A DNA stretch of 64,000 nucleotides from the NCBI GenBank assembly GCA_023375785.1, contig SZWC01000032.1:426875-490874 (forward strand), given 5' to 3'. The notes beneath the pieces were generated by a model. It searched no databases, was not told the DNA's origin, and was given only the letters and a program-made list of their open reading frames with translations. Made by a program: the position numbers and the translations under genes. The stretch comes from Penium margaritaceum (Eukaryota > Streptophyta > Zygnematophyceae > Desmidiales > Peniaceae). Below, piece after piece: positions 42,159-55,525 of the stretch (positions are counted from its first letter, which is position 1; each line of letters opens with the position of its first letter).

Positions 42159-45060
42159 ACAAGGTACAATACTTGTGGCTCGGTATGGCTATTGTGCGCA
42201 ATGCCTTGACAACTTTGGCATGTGCCACTGACCATGACCACAATGTTTACCAAGTGACTTTAACTTCTACGAATTGTAACACGAGTCAGCCACGGTCAGA
42301 GTACCCAATTACAGTGCACATGTACTATGCATAACCTTGCAGGTATAAACAAGGTAAAAACCCGGTGGCTGGGTGTGGCTTTTTTGTGCAGTGCCTTCAT
42401 AACATTGGCATGTGCCACGGACCATGACAACAATGTTAACCAAGTGACTTTAACTTCAATTTAACATAACACGAGTCAGCCAGGGTCAGAGTGTCCAATC
42501 ACTGTGCAGATGTACTAGGCATGATCTTGCAGGTGCAAACAAGGTAAAACACCGGTGGCATGCTGTGGCTATTATGCGCAATGCCTTGACAGAGCTGGTA
42601 TGTGCCACTGACCATGACCACAACGTTTACCACGTGAAATTAACTTCTACGCATCGTAACACGAGTCAGCCGCGGTCAGAGTGCCCAATCACAGTGCACA
42701 TGTACTATGCATGACGTTGCAGGTATAAGCAAGGTTAAAAACCTGTGTCCTTGTGTGGCTATTGTGAGCGATGCCTTGGCAAAGTTGGCATGTGCCACTG
42801 ACCATGACCACAAACTTATCCAAGTGACTTTAACTTATAGGAATTGTAACACGCATCAGCCACGGTCAGAGTGCCCAATCACAGTACACGTGTGCTAGGC
42901 ATAAACTTGCACATATAATAAAGGTAAAATACTGGTGGCTCAGTGTTGCTATTGTGCGTAATGCCTTGACAAAGTTGGCATGTGCCACTGACCATGACCA
43001 CAAAGTTAACCAAGTGACTTTAACTTCTATGAATCATGAAACGGGTCAGCTGTGGTCAGAGTCCCCAATCAAAGTGCACGTGTACTATGCATGACCTTGC
43101 AGGTATAATCAAGGTAACATATTGGTGGCTCAGTGTGGCTATTGTGCACAATGCCTTGGCAAAGTTGGCATGTGCAACTGAACATGACCACAAATGTTTT
43201 TAAGTACCTCAAACGGTTATGAATCATAACACGAGTCACCCACAGTCAGAGTGCCCAATCACAGTGCGCGTGTGCTAGGCAAAAACATTCCGGTATAATC
43301 AAGATAAAACAATGGTGGGTCGTTGCGGCTATTGTGCGTGATGCCTTGGCAAAGCTGGCATGTGCCACTCACCATGACCACAAACGCATCCAAGTGACTT
43401 TAACTTCTACAAATCGTAACACGGGTCAGCCACGGTGAGAGTGCTCAATCACAGTGCACATGTAGTATGCATGACCTTTCAGGAACAAACAAGGTAAAAA
43501 ACCGGTGGCCTGGCATGGCTATTGGGCGCAATGGCTTGACAAAGTTGGCATGTGCAACTGACCATGACCACAAAGCTAACCAAGAAATGTTCACTCTATG
43601 AATCATCACATGAGTCAGCCACAGTCAGGGTGCCCAATCACAGTGCACGCGTGCTAGGCATAAACTTGCAGGTATAAAGAAGGTAAAACACTGGTGGCGC
43701 GGTGTGGCTGTTGTGTGCAATGCCTTGACAAAGTTGGCATGTGCCACTGACTATGACCACGAAGTTAACCAGGTAATTTTAACTTATTGGAATCATAACA
43801 CGAGTCTGCCACGGTCATAGTGTCCAATCACAGTGCACATCTAATAAGCATGACCTTGCTAGTATGAACAAGGTGAAAACCCGGTGGCTTGGTGTGGCTA
43901 TTGTGCGCAATGCCTTGACAAAGTTGGCATGTGCCACTGACCATGACCACAAAGTGAACCAAGTGACTTTAACTTTTGTCAATCATCACATGAGTCAGCC
44001 ACAGTCAGAGTTTCTAATCACAGTGAACGTGTGGTAGGCATAAACTTGCAGGTATAAAGAAGGTAAAACACTGGTGGCTCATTGCGGCTATTGTGCGCAA
44101 TGCCTTGACAAAGATGGCATGTGCCACTGACCATGACCACTAAGTGAACCAAGTGGCTTAAACTTCTGTCAATCATCACAAGAGTCAGCCACAGTCAGAG
44201 TGCCAAATCACAGTACACGTGTGCTAGGCATAAACCTACAGGAATGAACAAGGTAAAACACTGGTGGCTCAGTGCGGCTATTGTGCGCAATGCTTTGACA
44301 AAGTTGGCATGTGCCACTGACCATGACCACAAATTTATCCAAGTGACTTTAACTTCTACAAATTGTAACACGAGTCAGCCACGGTCAGAATGCCTTGTCA
44401 CAGTGCACATATAATATGCATGAACTTGAAGGTATAAACAAGGTAAAAACCCGGTGGCTTGGTGTTGCTATTGTGGGCAATGCCTTGACAAAGCTGGCTT
44501 GTGCTACTAACCATGACCACAAAGTGAACCAAGTGATTCAAACTGTATGAATCATCACATGAGTCAGCCACAGTCAGAGTGTCCAATCACAGTGCACGTG
44601 TGCTAGGCATGACCTTGCAGGCATAAGCAAGGTAAAAACCCAGTGGCTTGGTGTGGCTATTGTGGGCAATGCTTTGACTAAGTTGGCATGTGCCACTGGG
44701 CATGACCACAAACGTATCCAAGTGACCTTAACTTATAGGAATTGTAACACGAGTCAGCCACAGTCAGAGTGCCCAATCAGAGTGCGCATGTACTATGCAT
44801 GATCTTGCAGGTGCAAACTATGTAGAATACTGGTCACTCGGTGTGGCTATTGTGCGCAATGCCTTGAGAAAGTTGGCCTGTGCAACTAACCATGACCACA
44901 AAGTTAACCAAGTGACTTTAACTTCTATGAATCTTTGACATGAGTCAGCCACAGTCAGAGTGCCCAATCACAATGTATGTGTGTTAGGCATAAACTTGCG
45001 GGTATGAACAAGGTAAAACACTTGTGGCTCGGTGCAGGTATTGTGCGCGATGCCTTGACA
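42159..45060 (-). repeat. Satellite array, reverse orientation
   Basis: About 15 monomers continuing the reversed array beyond the LTR element in the same phase, as expected for a simple insertion. The array switches orientation at 45057-45062: reverse GCGATGCCTTGACA runs into forward ATAGCCACACC. Forward units have GCACAATAGCC and reverse units CTTGACAAAG, so an ACAA microhomology marks the join. Confidence 0.94.
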
Positions 45061-48000
45061 ATAGCCACACCAAGCCACCAGTATTCTACCTTATTTATAC
45101 CTGCAAGATCATGCACTGTACGTATGCACTGTGATTGGACACTCTGACCGTGGTTGACTCGTGTTATGATTCATAGCCATTTAAGGTACTTGGTAAACTT
45201 TGTGGTCATGGTCAGTGCCACATGCCAACTTTGTCAAGGCATTGCGCAGAATCGCCATGCCACGCCACATGTTTTTTACCTTGTTCATACATGCAAGGTC
45301 ATTTCTAGTACATCTGAACTGTGATTGGACGCTCTGACGGTGGCTGACTCGTGTTACGATTCGCAGAAGTTAAAGTCACTTGGTAAACTTTGTGGTCATG
45401 GTCAGTGGCACATGCCAACTTTGTCAAGGCATTGCGCACAATAGCCACACCGAGCAACCAATATTCTACCTTGTTTATACCTGCAAGGTCATTCCCAATA
45501 CATCTGCACTGTGATTGGGCACTCTAACTGTGGCTGACTCGTGTTACGATTTGTAGAAGTTAAACTCACTTGGTAAACATTGTGGTCATGGTCAGTGGCA
45601 CATGCCGACTTTGTCAAGGCATTGCGCACAATAGCCACACCGAGCCACCAGTATTCTACCTTCTTTCATCCTGCATGACCACGCCTAGTACATCTGCACT
45701 GTGATTGGACACTCTGACCGTGGCTGACTTGTGTTATGATCAATAGAAGTAAAATTCACTTGGATACATTTGTGGTCATGGTTAGAGACAATTGCCAACT
45801 TTATCAAGCCATTGCGCACAATAGCAATACCGAGCCACCAGTATTCTACCTTGCTTATACATGTAAGGTCCTGCCCGGTTTACGTGCACTGTGATTGGAC
45901 ACTCTAACCTTGGCTGACTCGTGTTATGATTCATAGCCGTTTAAGGTACTTGGTAAACTTTGTGGTCATGGTCATTGGCACATGCCAGCTTTGTCAAGGC
46001 ATTGCACACAATAGCTATGCCAAGACACCGGATTTTCCCCTTGTTCATACCTGCAAGGTCATGCATATAAGATGTGCGCTGTGATTGGGCACTCTGACCG
46101 TGGCTGACTCGTGTTACGATTCGTATAAGTTAAAGTCACTTGGTAAACTTTGTGGTCATGTTCTATGGCACATGCCAACTTTGTCAAGGCATTGCACACA
46201 ATAGCCACACCGAGCCACCAGTATTATACCTTGTTTATACCTGTAAGGTCATGCCCTCTATATCTGCACTTTGATTGCACACTTTGACCGTGGCTGATTC
46301 GTGTTATGATCAATAGAAGTAAATGTCCCTTGGATACATTTGTGGTCATGGTCAGTGGCACATACCAACTTTGTCAAAGCATTGCGCTCAATAGCCATGC
46401 CAAGCCATTGGTTTTTTACATTGTTTATAAATGCTCGGTCATGTATATTAGATGTGCACTCTGATTGGGCACTCTGACTGTGGCTGACTCGTGTTACGAT
46501 TCATAGAAGTTAAAGTAACTCCGTAAACTTTGTCGTCATGGTCAATGGCACATGCCAACGTTTTCAAGGTATTGTGCACAATAGCCACACCAAGCTCCCA
46601 GTATTCTACCTTGTATGAACCTGCAAGATAATTCCTTGTACTTTTGCAATTTGATTGGAAACTCTGACTGTGGCTGACTCGTGTTATGATCAATAGAAGT
46701 AAACGTCACTTGGATACATCTGTGGTCATGGTCAGTGGCACATGCCAACTTTGTCAAGGTATTGCACACAATAGCCACACCGAGCCACCCGTATTATACC
46801 TTGTTTGTACCTCTAAGGTCATGCCCAGTATATATGCAATGTGATTGGACACTCTGAATGTGGCTGAATCGTGTTATGATTCATAGCTGTTTAAGGTACT
46901 TGGTAAACTTTGTGGTCACGGTCAGTGGCACATGCCAACTTTGTCAAGGCATTGCAGACAATAGCAACACCGAGGCACCAGTATTCTACCTTGTTTGCAC
47001 GTGCAAGATCATGCCTAGTACATCTGCATTGTGATTGGACACTCTGACGATGGCGGACTCATGTTATGATCAATAGAAGTAGAAGTCACTAGGATGTATT
47101 TGTGGTCATGGTCAGTGGCATGTGCCAATGTTTTCAAGGCATTTCACACAATAGCCACACCGAGCTACCAGTATTCTACCTTGTTTGCACCTGCAAGATC
47201 ATGCCTAGTACATCTGCACTGTGATTGGACACTCTGACCATGGTTGACTCGTGTCATGATTCATAGCCGTTTAAGGTACTTGGTAAACATTGTGGTCATG
47301 GTCAGTGCCACATGCCAACTTTGTCAAGGCATTGTGCACAATAGCCGTGCCAAACCACAGGTTTTTTACCTTGTTTATACCTACAAGGTCATGCCTAGCA
47401 CATCTAAACTGTGATTGGGCATTCTATCCGTGGCTGACTCATGTTACGATTCGTATATGTTAAAGTCAATTGGTAAACTTTGTGGTCATGGGCAGTGGCA
47501 CATGCCAACTTTGTCAAGGCATTGCGCACAATAGCCACTCCGAGCCACCAGTATTGAACCTTGTTTGTACCTGTAAAATCATGCCTAGTACATCTGCACT
47601 GTGATTGGACAGTCTGACTGTGGCTGACTCGTGTCATGATTCATAACCGTTTAAGGTACTTGGTAAACTTTGTGGTCATGGTGTCGACTTTGTCAAGGAA
47701 TTGCGCACAATAGCCACACCGAGCCACCAGTATTCTACCTTGTTTGGACGTGCAAGATCATGCCTAGTACATCTGCATTGTGATTGGACACTCCGACCGT
47801 AGGTGACTCGAGTTATGATCAATAGAAGTAAATGTCACTTGGAAACATTTGTGGTCATGGTCGGTGACACGTGCCAACTTTGTCAAGGCATTGCGCACAA
47901 TAACCACATCGAGCCACCACTATTCTGCCTTGATTATGCCTGTAAGGTCATGCCCAGTATATCTGCACTGTAAAGGACACTCTGACCGTGGCTGACTCGT

Positions 48001-51000
48001 GTTATGACTCATAGCCATTTAATGTATTTGGTAAACTTTGTGGTCATGGTCAGTGGCACATGCCAACTTTGTCAAGGCATTGTGCAGAATAGCCGTGCCA
48101 AGACACCGGATTTTTACCCTGTTTATACCTGCAAGGTCATGCATATTAGATTTGCACTGTGATTGGGCACTCCGACTGTGGCTGACACGTGTTACGATTC
48201 AAAGAATTGAAATTCACTTGGTATACCTTGTGGTCATGGTTAGTGGCACATGCCAACTTATTCAAGGCATTGCGCACAATAGCCACACTGAGCCACCAGT
48301 ATTCTACCTTGTTTATACCTGCAAGGTCATGCCTAGTATATCTGCGCAGTGATTGGACACTCTGACGGTGACTGACTTGTGTTGTGATCTATAGAAGTAA
48401 AGGTCACTTGTATACATTTGTGGTCATGGTCTGCGGCACATGCCAACTTTGTCAAGGCATTGTGCACAATAGCCGTGCCAAGACACCAGTATTCCACCTT
48501 GTTTGTACCTGCAAGATCATGCCCAATACATCTGCACTGTGATTGGACACTCTGACCGTGGCTGACTCGTGTTATGATCAATAGAAGTAAAAGTCACTTG
48601 GATACATTAGTGGTCATGGTCAGTGGCACATGCAAACTTTGTCGAGGCATTCCGCACAATAGCCACACCCAGCCACCAGTATTCTACCTTGTTTGTACCT
48701 GCAAGATCATGCCCAGTATATCTGCACTGTGATTGGACAGTCTGACCATGGCTGACTCGTGTTATGATTCGTATAAGTTAAAGTCACTTGGTAAACTTTG
48801 TGGTCATGGTCAGTGGCACATGCTACCTTTGTCAAGGCATTTCGCCCAATAGCCACACCGAGCCACCAGTATTCTACCTTGTTTGAACCTGCAAGATCAT
48901 GCCTAGTCCATCTACACTATGATTGGACACTCGGACCGTGGCTGACTCGTGTTATGATCAATAGAAGTAAAAGTGACTTGGATACATTTCTGGTCATGGT
49001 CAGTGGCACATGCCAATTTTGTTGAGGCATTGCGCACAATAGCCACACCAAGCCACCACTATTCTACCTTGTTCATACCTGCAAGGTCATGCCCAGTACA
49101 TCTGCACTGTGATTGGACACGCTGATTGTGGCTGACTCGTGTTATGATTCATAGCCGTTTCAGGTACTTGGTAAACTTTAGGGTCATGGCCAGTGGCACA
49201 TGCCAACTATGTTAAGGCATTGCGCACATGAGCCACACCGAGCCACCGGTATTGTACCTTGTTTGCACCTGCAAGGTCATGCTTATTAGATGTACGCTGT
49301 GATTGGACACTCTGACCGTGGCTGACGTTTGTTACGATTCGTATAAGTTAAAGTCACTTGGTAAAGTTTGTGGTCAGGGTCAGTGGCACATGCCAACTTT
49401 GTCAATGCATTGCGTACAAACACCACACCGAGCCACGAGTATTCTACCTTGTTTGAACCTGCAAGATCATGGCTAGTACAACTGCACTGTGATTGGACAT
49501 TCTGACCGTGGCTGACTCGTGTTATGATCAATAGAATTAAAGTCACTTGGATACATTTGTGGTCATGGTCAATGGCACATGCCAACTTTGTCAAGGCATT
49601 GCGCACAATAGCCACGCCGAGCCACCAGTATTCTACCTTGTTTACACCTGCAAGGTCATGCCCAGTATATCTGCACTGTGACTGGACACTCTCACCGTGG
49701 CTAACTCGTGTTATGATTCATAGCCGTTTAAGGTACTTGGTAACCTTTGTTGTCATGGTCAGTGGCACATGCCAACTTTGTCAAGGCATTGCGCACAATA
49801 GCTATGCCAAGCCACTGGTTTTTTACCTTGTTTATACCTGCAAGGTCATGCATATTAGATGTGCACTACGATTGAGCACTCTGACTGTGTTGACTTGTGT
49901 TACGATTTGTAGAAGTTAAATTCACTTGGCAAACTTTGTGGTCATGGTCAGTGGCACATGCCAACTTTGTCAAGGCATTGCGCACAATAGCGACACCGAG
50001 CCACCAGTATTCTACCTTGTTTATACCTGCAAGGTCATGCCCGGTATATCTGCACTGATATTGGACACTCTGATCGTGGCTGACTCGTGTTATACTCAAT
50101 AGAAGTAAAAGTCACTTTGATATATTTGTGGTCATGGTCAGTGGCACATGCCAACTTTGTCAAGGCATTGTGCAAAATAGCCACACCGAGCCACCAGTAT
50201 TCTACCTTGTTTCTACCTGCAATATCATTTCCAATATATCTGATCTGTGATTGGACACTCTGACCGTGGCTGACTCGTGTAATGATTTGTAGAAGTTAAT
50301 GTTACTTGGTCAACTTTGAAGTCATGGTCAGTGGCACATGCCAACTTTGTCAAGGCATTGCGCACAATAGCCACTCGGAGCCACCAGTTCTCTACCTTGC
50401 TTGTACTTGCAAGATCATGTCCAGTATATCTGCACTGTGATTGGACACTCTGACTGTGGCGGACTTGTGTTATGATGAATAGAAGGAAAAGTCACTTGGA
50501 TACATTTGTGGTCATGGTCAGTGGCACATGCCAACTTAGTCAAGGCATTGCGCACAGTAGCCACACCGAGCCACTAGTATTCGACCCTGTTTGTACCTGC
50601 AAGATCATGCCCAGTATATCTCCATTGTGATTGGACACTCTGACCGTGGCTGACTTGTGATATGATCAATAGAAGTAAAAGTCACTTGGATACATGTGTG
50701 GTCATGGTCAGTGGTACATGCCAACCTTGTCAAGGCATTGCACACAATAGCCACACCGAGCCACCAATATTCTACCTTGTTTGTACCTGCACGATCATGC
50801 CTAGTACATCTGCACTTTGATTGGACACTCTGACCGTGGCTGGCTCGTGTTATGATCAATAGAAGTAAAAGTCACTTGGTAACATTTTTGGTTATGGTCA
50901 GTGGCACATGCCAACTTTGTTAAGGCGTTGCGCACAATAGCCACACGGAGTCACCAGTATTCTACCTTGATTATACCTGCAAGGTCATGCCCTGTATATC

Positions 51001-51893
51001 TGCACTGTGACAGGACACTCTGACCGTGGGTGACTCGTTTTATGATTCATAGCTGTGTAAGGTACTTGGTAAACTTTGTGGTCATGGTCAGTGGTACATG
51101 CCAACTTTGTCAAGGCATTCTGCACAATAGCCACACTGAGCCACAAGCATTCTACCTTGGTTATACCAGCAAGATCATGCATAGTAAATCAGCAATGTTA
51201 TTGGACACTCTGACCGTGGATGACTCGTGTTACGGTTCGTAGAAGTTAAAGTCACTTGGGAAAGTTTGTGGTCATGGTCAGTGGCACATGCCAACTTTGT
51301 CAAGGCATTGCGCACAATAGCCACACCGAGCCACCCGAATTCTACCATGTTTATACCTGTAAGTTCATACCCAGTATACCTGCTTTGTGTATGGACACTC
51401 TGAACATGGCTGACTCGTGTTACGATTCGTAGACGTTTAAGGTACTTGGTAAACTTTGTTGCCATGGTCAGTGGCACATGCCAACTTTGTCAAGGCATTG
51501 CGTACAATAGCCGTGCCAAGCCACTGGTTTTTTACCTTGTTTATACCTGCGAGGTCATGCATATAAGATGTGCACTGTGATTGGGCACTCTGACCGTGGC
51601 TGACTCGTGTTACGATTCGTAGAAGCTAAAGTCCCTTGGTACACTTTGTGTCTTGGTCAGTGGCACATGCCACCTTTGTCAAGGCATTGTGCACATTAGC
51701 CACACCGAGCCACCAGAATTATATCTTGTTTGCACCTGCAAGATCATGCATAGTACATCTGTGTTGTGATTGGACACTCTGACCGTGGCTGACTCGTGTT
51801 ATGATCAAAAGGAGTAAATGTCACTTGGATACATTTGTGGTCATGGTCAGTGGCACATGCCAACTTTGTCAAGGCATTGCGCACAATAGCTAT
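45061..51893 (+). repeat. Satellite array, forward orientation, about 36 monomers
   Basis: Regular forward units with beta, gamma and alpha types. Examples of gamma, GATTCATAGCCGTTTAAGG, are at about 45167 (as CCATTTAAGG), 45928 and 47259. It ends at CACAATAGCTAT, where the Copia element's LTR begins. No gene is seen. Confidence 0.95.
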
Positions 51894-52672
51894 TGGGAAA
51901 CCGCATGGTAGCAGTTTCAATGTAGCCTGACGGGTCTTCTACGTTCACGGCTTTTTTGTACAGGTTTTGAGTCTAAGCGTGAGCTTTCTGGTCGCCTCAC
52001 GCTATCTTTTTGGAAGTGGAAGACAGTTGTGAGACAATCACTTTTGCGAAGGGAATAACGATATTTTGCATTAATTCTTTGACATGGAAATGATCCAAAC
52101 ATTTGTAGGGTTTGCCATGAGCTCTCCAATGCACTAAATCGTGCGTGATTTGGATAACCGTAACTCCCGCTATGTTAGTCGAATCGCAGCACCCCAAACC
52201 AACCGCTCACATGGCGGCGCGCACCACGTCGCCCGAGTAACAAACTGTACTACTGGGTTTCCGACTCCAAGCCAGATTCTGGCTAATTTCCTCAGTAACA
52301 AAACTGCACCCGTAAATCTGGCGGATCATCCACCAGACGCCTCGGCAGTCCTTCCGGAGAAAAATCCCCAGATGGCATTTTGTTACTCGTTCAGATGGAG
52401 TATCCACCTCTGGTCGAACCACGGCCGACTCCCAGAGCCGCTGCGCACACCCCAACTTTGGAAGCCCATATCTCCCTCGTTAATTGTCTGATTATGGTGA
52501 AACAACTTCCACCGGATTCAGCAACTCGTCAATCATTAGGGGCATTCCCTCACTTTAGGATTCGAGCAACCATCAAGTCGTCAGATCCGTCGACAAGGAA
52601 TTTCCTCTCTCTGGCGGCTTGTTGGCGTTTCCCGGTGCCGCACTTGGGCATGCAGAGGGGCAATCATCAACA
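51894..52672 (-). repeat. 3' LTR of the Copia element
   Basis: On the minus strand it starts TGTTGATGATTGCCCC just after the purine-rich CAAGGGGGAGAA and ends GGTTTCCCA at the satellite boundary, about 779 bp. There is no second LTR to compare, so the 3' limit rests on the satellite boundary. No gene is seen in it. Confidence 0.75.
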
Positions 52673-52715
52673 TTCTCCCCCTTGCACCTGCCATGCCCAC
52701 TGCTCCTGCTTGCTC

Positions 52716-53432
52716 TCACTCATCTTCCGCTGCGCCCTGCAGCCCATCATAGCTGGTCATTCCAAGTCTGGCCACGCTCAATGCGTGCCGGTCCACGGGT
52801 TGCGCTTTGGTCAAGCAATCCGCAAGCATGTTGTGCGTGCTGCAGTGCTGCAGCACCACCTGCCCCTTTTCAACCATGTCCCGTACGTAGTCATAATGCA
52901 CATCAATGTGCTTCGTCCTCCTGTGTTGCGTTGGGTTGTTAGTCAGCGAGATGGAGCCAGTGTTGTCCTCTTGCACCAACGTAGGCTCCTGCTGCGGCAC
53001 GCCTAACTCCCCTAGCAACCTGCGGAGCCACACTGCCTCCTTGACCGCCTCGGCCAGCGTGATGTACTCTGCTTCCACTGTGGAGGTGGCGACGCAGTCT
53101 TGCTTCCTGCTGCACCTTGAGACCATTGCTCCAGCGAGGAAGAACACGTAGCCAGATGTGGACTTCGGCTTGTCCACATCGCCAGTGTAGTCTGCATCTG
53201 TGTAGCAGACCAGACGCAAGGGGTCCGCCTGTCCCTTGCCGTCGAACCTCAAGCACGCATGCTGCGTCGCCTGTAGGTAGTGGAGGATGCGCTTGACCGC
53301 CTGCCAATGTAGTGGTCCTGGATCGGCCACGTATCTGCTCACTTGGCCCACCGCGTAGGCCAGGTCTGGTCGAGTCGCCACCATGGCGTACATGAAGCTG
53401 TCCACCGCCGATTGGTAGGGCACCCCTGCCAT
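52716..53432 (-). pseudogene. Copia reverse transcriptase C-terminus and RNase H
   Basis: The first part is the standard Copia connection region (PYQSAVDSFMYAMVATRPDL, VGQVSRYVADPGPLHWQAVK, RILHYLQAT). RNase H follows with VCYTDADYTGDVDKPKST, GYVFFL, VATSTVEAEYITLAEAVKEA, WLRRLLGELG, VQEDNTGSISLTNNP and RTKHIDVHYDYVRD, in canonical order. RNase H removes the RNA template during copying. About 239 residues. This is the best-preserved part of the element. Confidence 0.92.
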
Positions 53433-53552
53433 ATCCTCCCACTCTTATCTTGTTTGCGGCGCCATTGCCGCACTCAGTTCATAGTTTGTAGAGACCGGAC
53501 TGCCAACTGATTTGCTATCCTCCATGCCATACTGCTTCAGCACCTCGGCCAG

Positions 53553-54330
53553 TTATTTGGCCTGCCCCAGCTCAAGCGTGCACGTCCTCCGGTTCCGCAT
53601 GATGCTCACCCCGAGGTAGTACTCCAGCTCCCCCATGTCCAAAATCTGGAATCTGCTGCACACCTGCTCTTTCAGCCGCTTTTGGCTCGGGAGATCCATC
53701 GAGCACAACATCAGGTCATGCACGTAGAGTGCAACCATTTGATGGAGCTTCTTGTTACGCTGCACGTACACGCTGTGATTTGACTCACAGCGCTTGAAGC
53801 CGAGTTGTGCTATGAAGCTGTCCATTTGTTGGTACCAGCATCAAGGCGATTGTTTTAGCCCGTACAAGGACTTCTGTAACTTGCACATCTTGTCGTCCGG
53901 CACCTCTACCTCCTCTAGCACCACCATGTAGATCTCGTTGTCTATGATTTCATTAAGGAAGGCCGTCTTTAATTCCATTTGGTGGAGATCCATGTCCTTT
54001 GTAGCTGCCACCGCAAGGATTGCCTGGATGCTTGTGAACTTGGCGATGGGAGTAAACATCTCATCATAGTGCCCCCCTTACGTTGTGCGTAACCCTTCGC
54101 CACCAGCCACACCTTTTACTTGTCAACCACACCTTCCTTTGTGGACTTGGTCTTGAAGACCCACTTTGAGCCGATGACCTTGGCATCTTTCGGCCTGTCA
54201 ACCAGCTCCCATGTATCCTTTTTTTGATGGACGCCAGCTCTGATTTGATGGCTGCATCCCACTCATCCCCTTCGGGTCGCGTAAGCACCTCTTGCACGGT
54301 TGTTGGCTCCGTTGATGCAGCCAGCATGCA
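53553..54330 (-). pseudogene. Copia reverse transcriptase domain
   Basis: Minus-strand segments match successive parts of the Copia polymerase: EWDAAIKSELASIKK near 54255, FTPIAKFTSIQAILAVAATK and DLHQMELKTAFLNE around 53960-54055, LQKSLYGLKQSP near 53845, then GFKRCESNHSVYV, the catalytic box region VALYVHDLML, and MGELEYYLGVSIMRN at 53570-53800. The protein copies element RNA to DNA. The domain is broken in this copy. Confidence 0.88.
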
Positions 54331-54339
54331 CCGCATCAT

Positions 54340-54620
54340 GCCAATCCATTGACCGGTGCTTGCATTGAAGCGCTTCCCTGCTTTCTGCTGCCTCCCGATG
54401 CGGCGCGGCAGTTTTGGTGGCGCATCGTTGCTCTGCTGCGATCCCTCCGACTCTGCACGCTTCGGTTCATCATCAACCGGACAGCTCCCCAAGGATATCT
54501 CCCGCTCCGGCAAAACATTGCTCGGACGACCTGAACGTCTAGTGGATTTTCCACCAACGCCCATTGCACACTCCGTTGGGAGTGCGTGCCTTGGCACCCG
54601 TGGTGCCTCATCTACCGGAT
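54340..54620 (-). pseudogene. Low-complexity region between integrase tail and polymerase
   Basis: A Ser/Arg/Pro-rich stretch (RRSGRPSNVLPEREIS, PPKLPRRIGRQQKAGKRFNA) typical of the variable linker between integrase and reverse transcriptase in Copia polyproteins. No catalytic residues are expected here. Confidence 0.6.
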
Positions 54621-54645
54621 CCTTCCGGTGGATCTCCTCATCAGC

Positions 54646-54900
54646 TTAATCGTCATCAGAGTCCTCCGCTTCGGCTACCACCGCTGGTGCACCGTCACAC
54701 TCGGATGCCGCATTTTCAACATCGGCATCCGCCGGCTCCTTCTCGTAGTCAAGGAGCTGGAACCACTCCCCCGTCTTTGGGGAGTCCACCACGCCCACTT
54801 CGTTGCTTCTGATGTAACTCTGCTGCTCGTGAAACTCGACGTCTCGGCTATGGATTATCGCCTCATTACGCATGTCGTAGAGCTGGTACGCCTTATGCAC
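54646..54900 (-). pseudogene. Copia integrase C-terminal segment
   Basis: HKAYQLYDMRNEAIIHSRDV and EFHEQQSY match the KAYRLYD...SRDVxFxE signature that closes Copia integrases. A highly acidic tail follows (AEAEDSDDD). Confidence 0.88.
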
Positions 54901-55500
54901 GCTTTAATAGCCAAGGAAGAGATACAGCTTTGCTCGCGGCCCCAGCTTGCCGTCGTGCCGCTGCGTAGCATGCACCATTGTGTGCGCCTTGCACCCGAAC
55001 ACTTTCAAGTGTGCCACACTTGGCTTGCATCCGCTCCAAACCTCCTGTGGCGTCTTCCAGCTGCTCTTTTCCTTCAGCACCGCTGTTGTCTGTTGTTGTC
55101 ATCAATGAAGGTAAGGAAGTAACACGCGTCGCCATTTGACGCTGTCTTGAATGGTCCACACACGTCGTTGTGCACGACCTCCAGCAGGTCTGAGGTGCGC
55201 TTCTCGTTCTCCTTCAACGGTTTGCGCCAAACCCTAAATGTAAGGCTCGCACTGTTTGTGCACTGCTGCATCCGTCGCCTCTTCCGCACCGTCAATAACG
55301 ATGCCGCGTACCAGCTCGCGCTTTGCCATCTCCTTCACGACTGCGGACGAGGAATGCCCCGGTTGTCGGTGCCACAGCTCCAGATCAGCTCCCCCTCCTT
55401 TGGCCAGGTTGACGGTACGTTCTTGCGACTCTGCTGAATCTGTCACCGCGGGGATCACCTTGGTCTCCACGATGTAAAGGCCTCCCTTGCGCTTAGCCTC
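54901..55500 (-). pseudogene. Copia pre-integrase and integrase core
   Basis: The pre-integrase zinc-binding segment is visible as GLYIVETKVIPAV and LELWHRQPGHSSSAVVKEMA (55290-55490). The catalytic core start is DLLEVVHNDVCGPFKTAS with YFLTFIDD (55090-55200). The signature KPSVAHLKVFGC lies near 54985-55025. Order and spacing fit Copia. The satellite interrupts just upstream of the pre-integrase domain. Broken copy. Confidence 0.85.
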
Positions 55501-55525
55501 CAGCACAGGCTCGCCGCCACTGTCC

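Larger units (their letters stand above)
51894..55525 (-). mobile_element. Copia (Ty1-type) retrotransposon, 5'-truncated
   Basis: Read on the minus strand: pre-integrase domain (about 55300-55500), integrase (about 54900-55300), integrase tail (54646-54900), reverse transcriptase (about 53550-54330), RNase H (52716-53260), a polypurine tract (52673-52684), then an LTR (51894-52672). This domain order, integrase before reverse transcriptase, defines Copia. The 5' LTR, gag and protease are absent. Forward satellite abuts the LTR on the left and reverse satellite the pre-integrase domain on the right, so this insertion coincides with an orientation switch. The element is broken at several points. 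Confidence 0.9.

Noticed and set aside
52141-52491. 116-residue plus-strand frame in the Copia LTR
   Set aside because: It lies on the antisense strand of the LTR with no recognisable domain.
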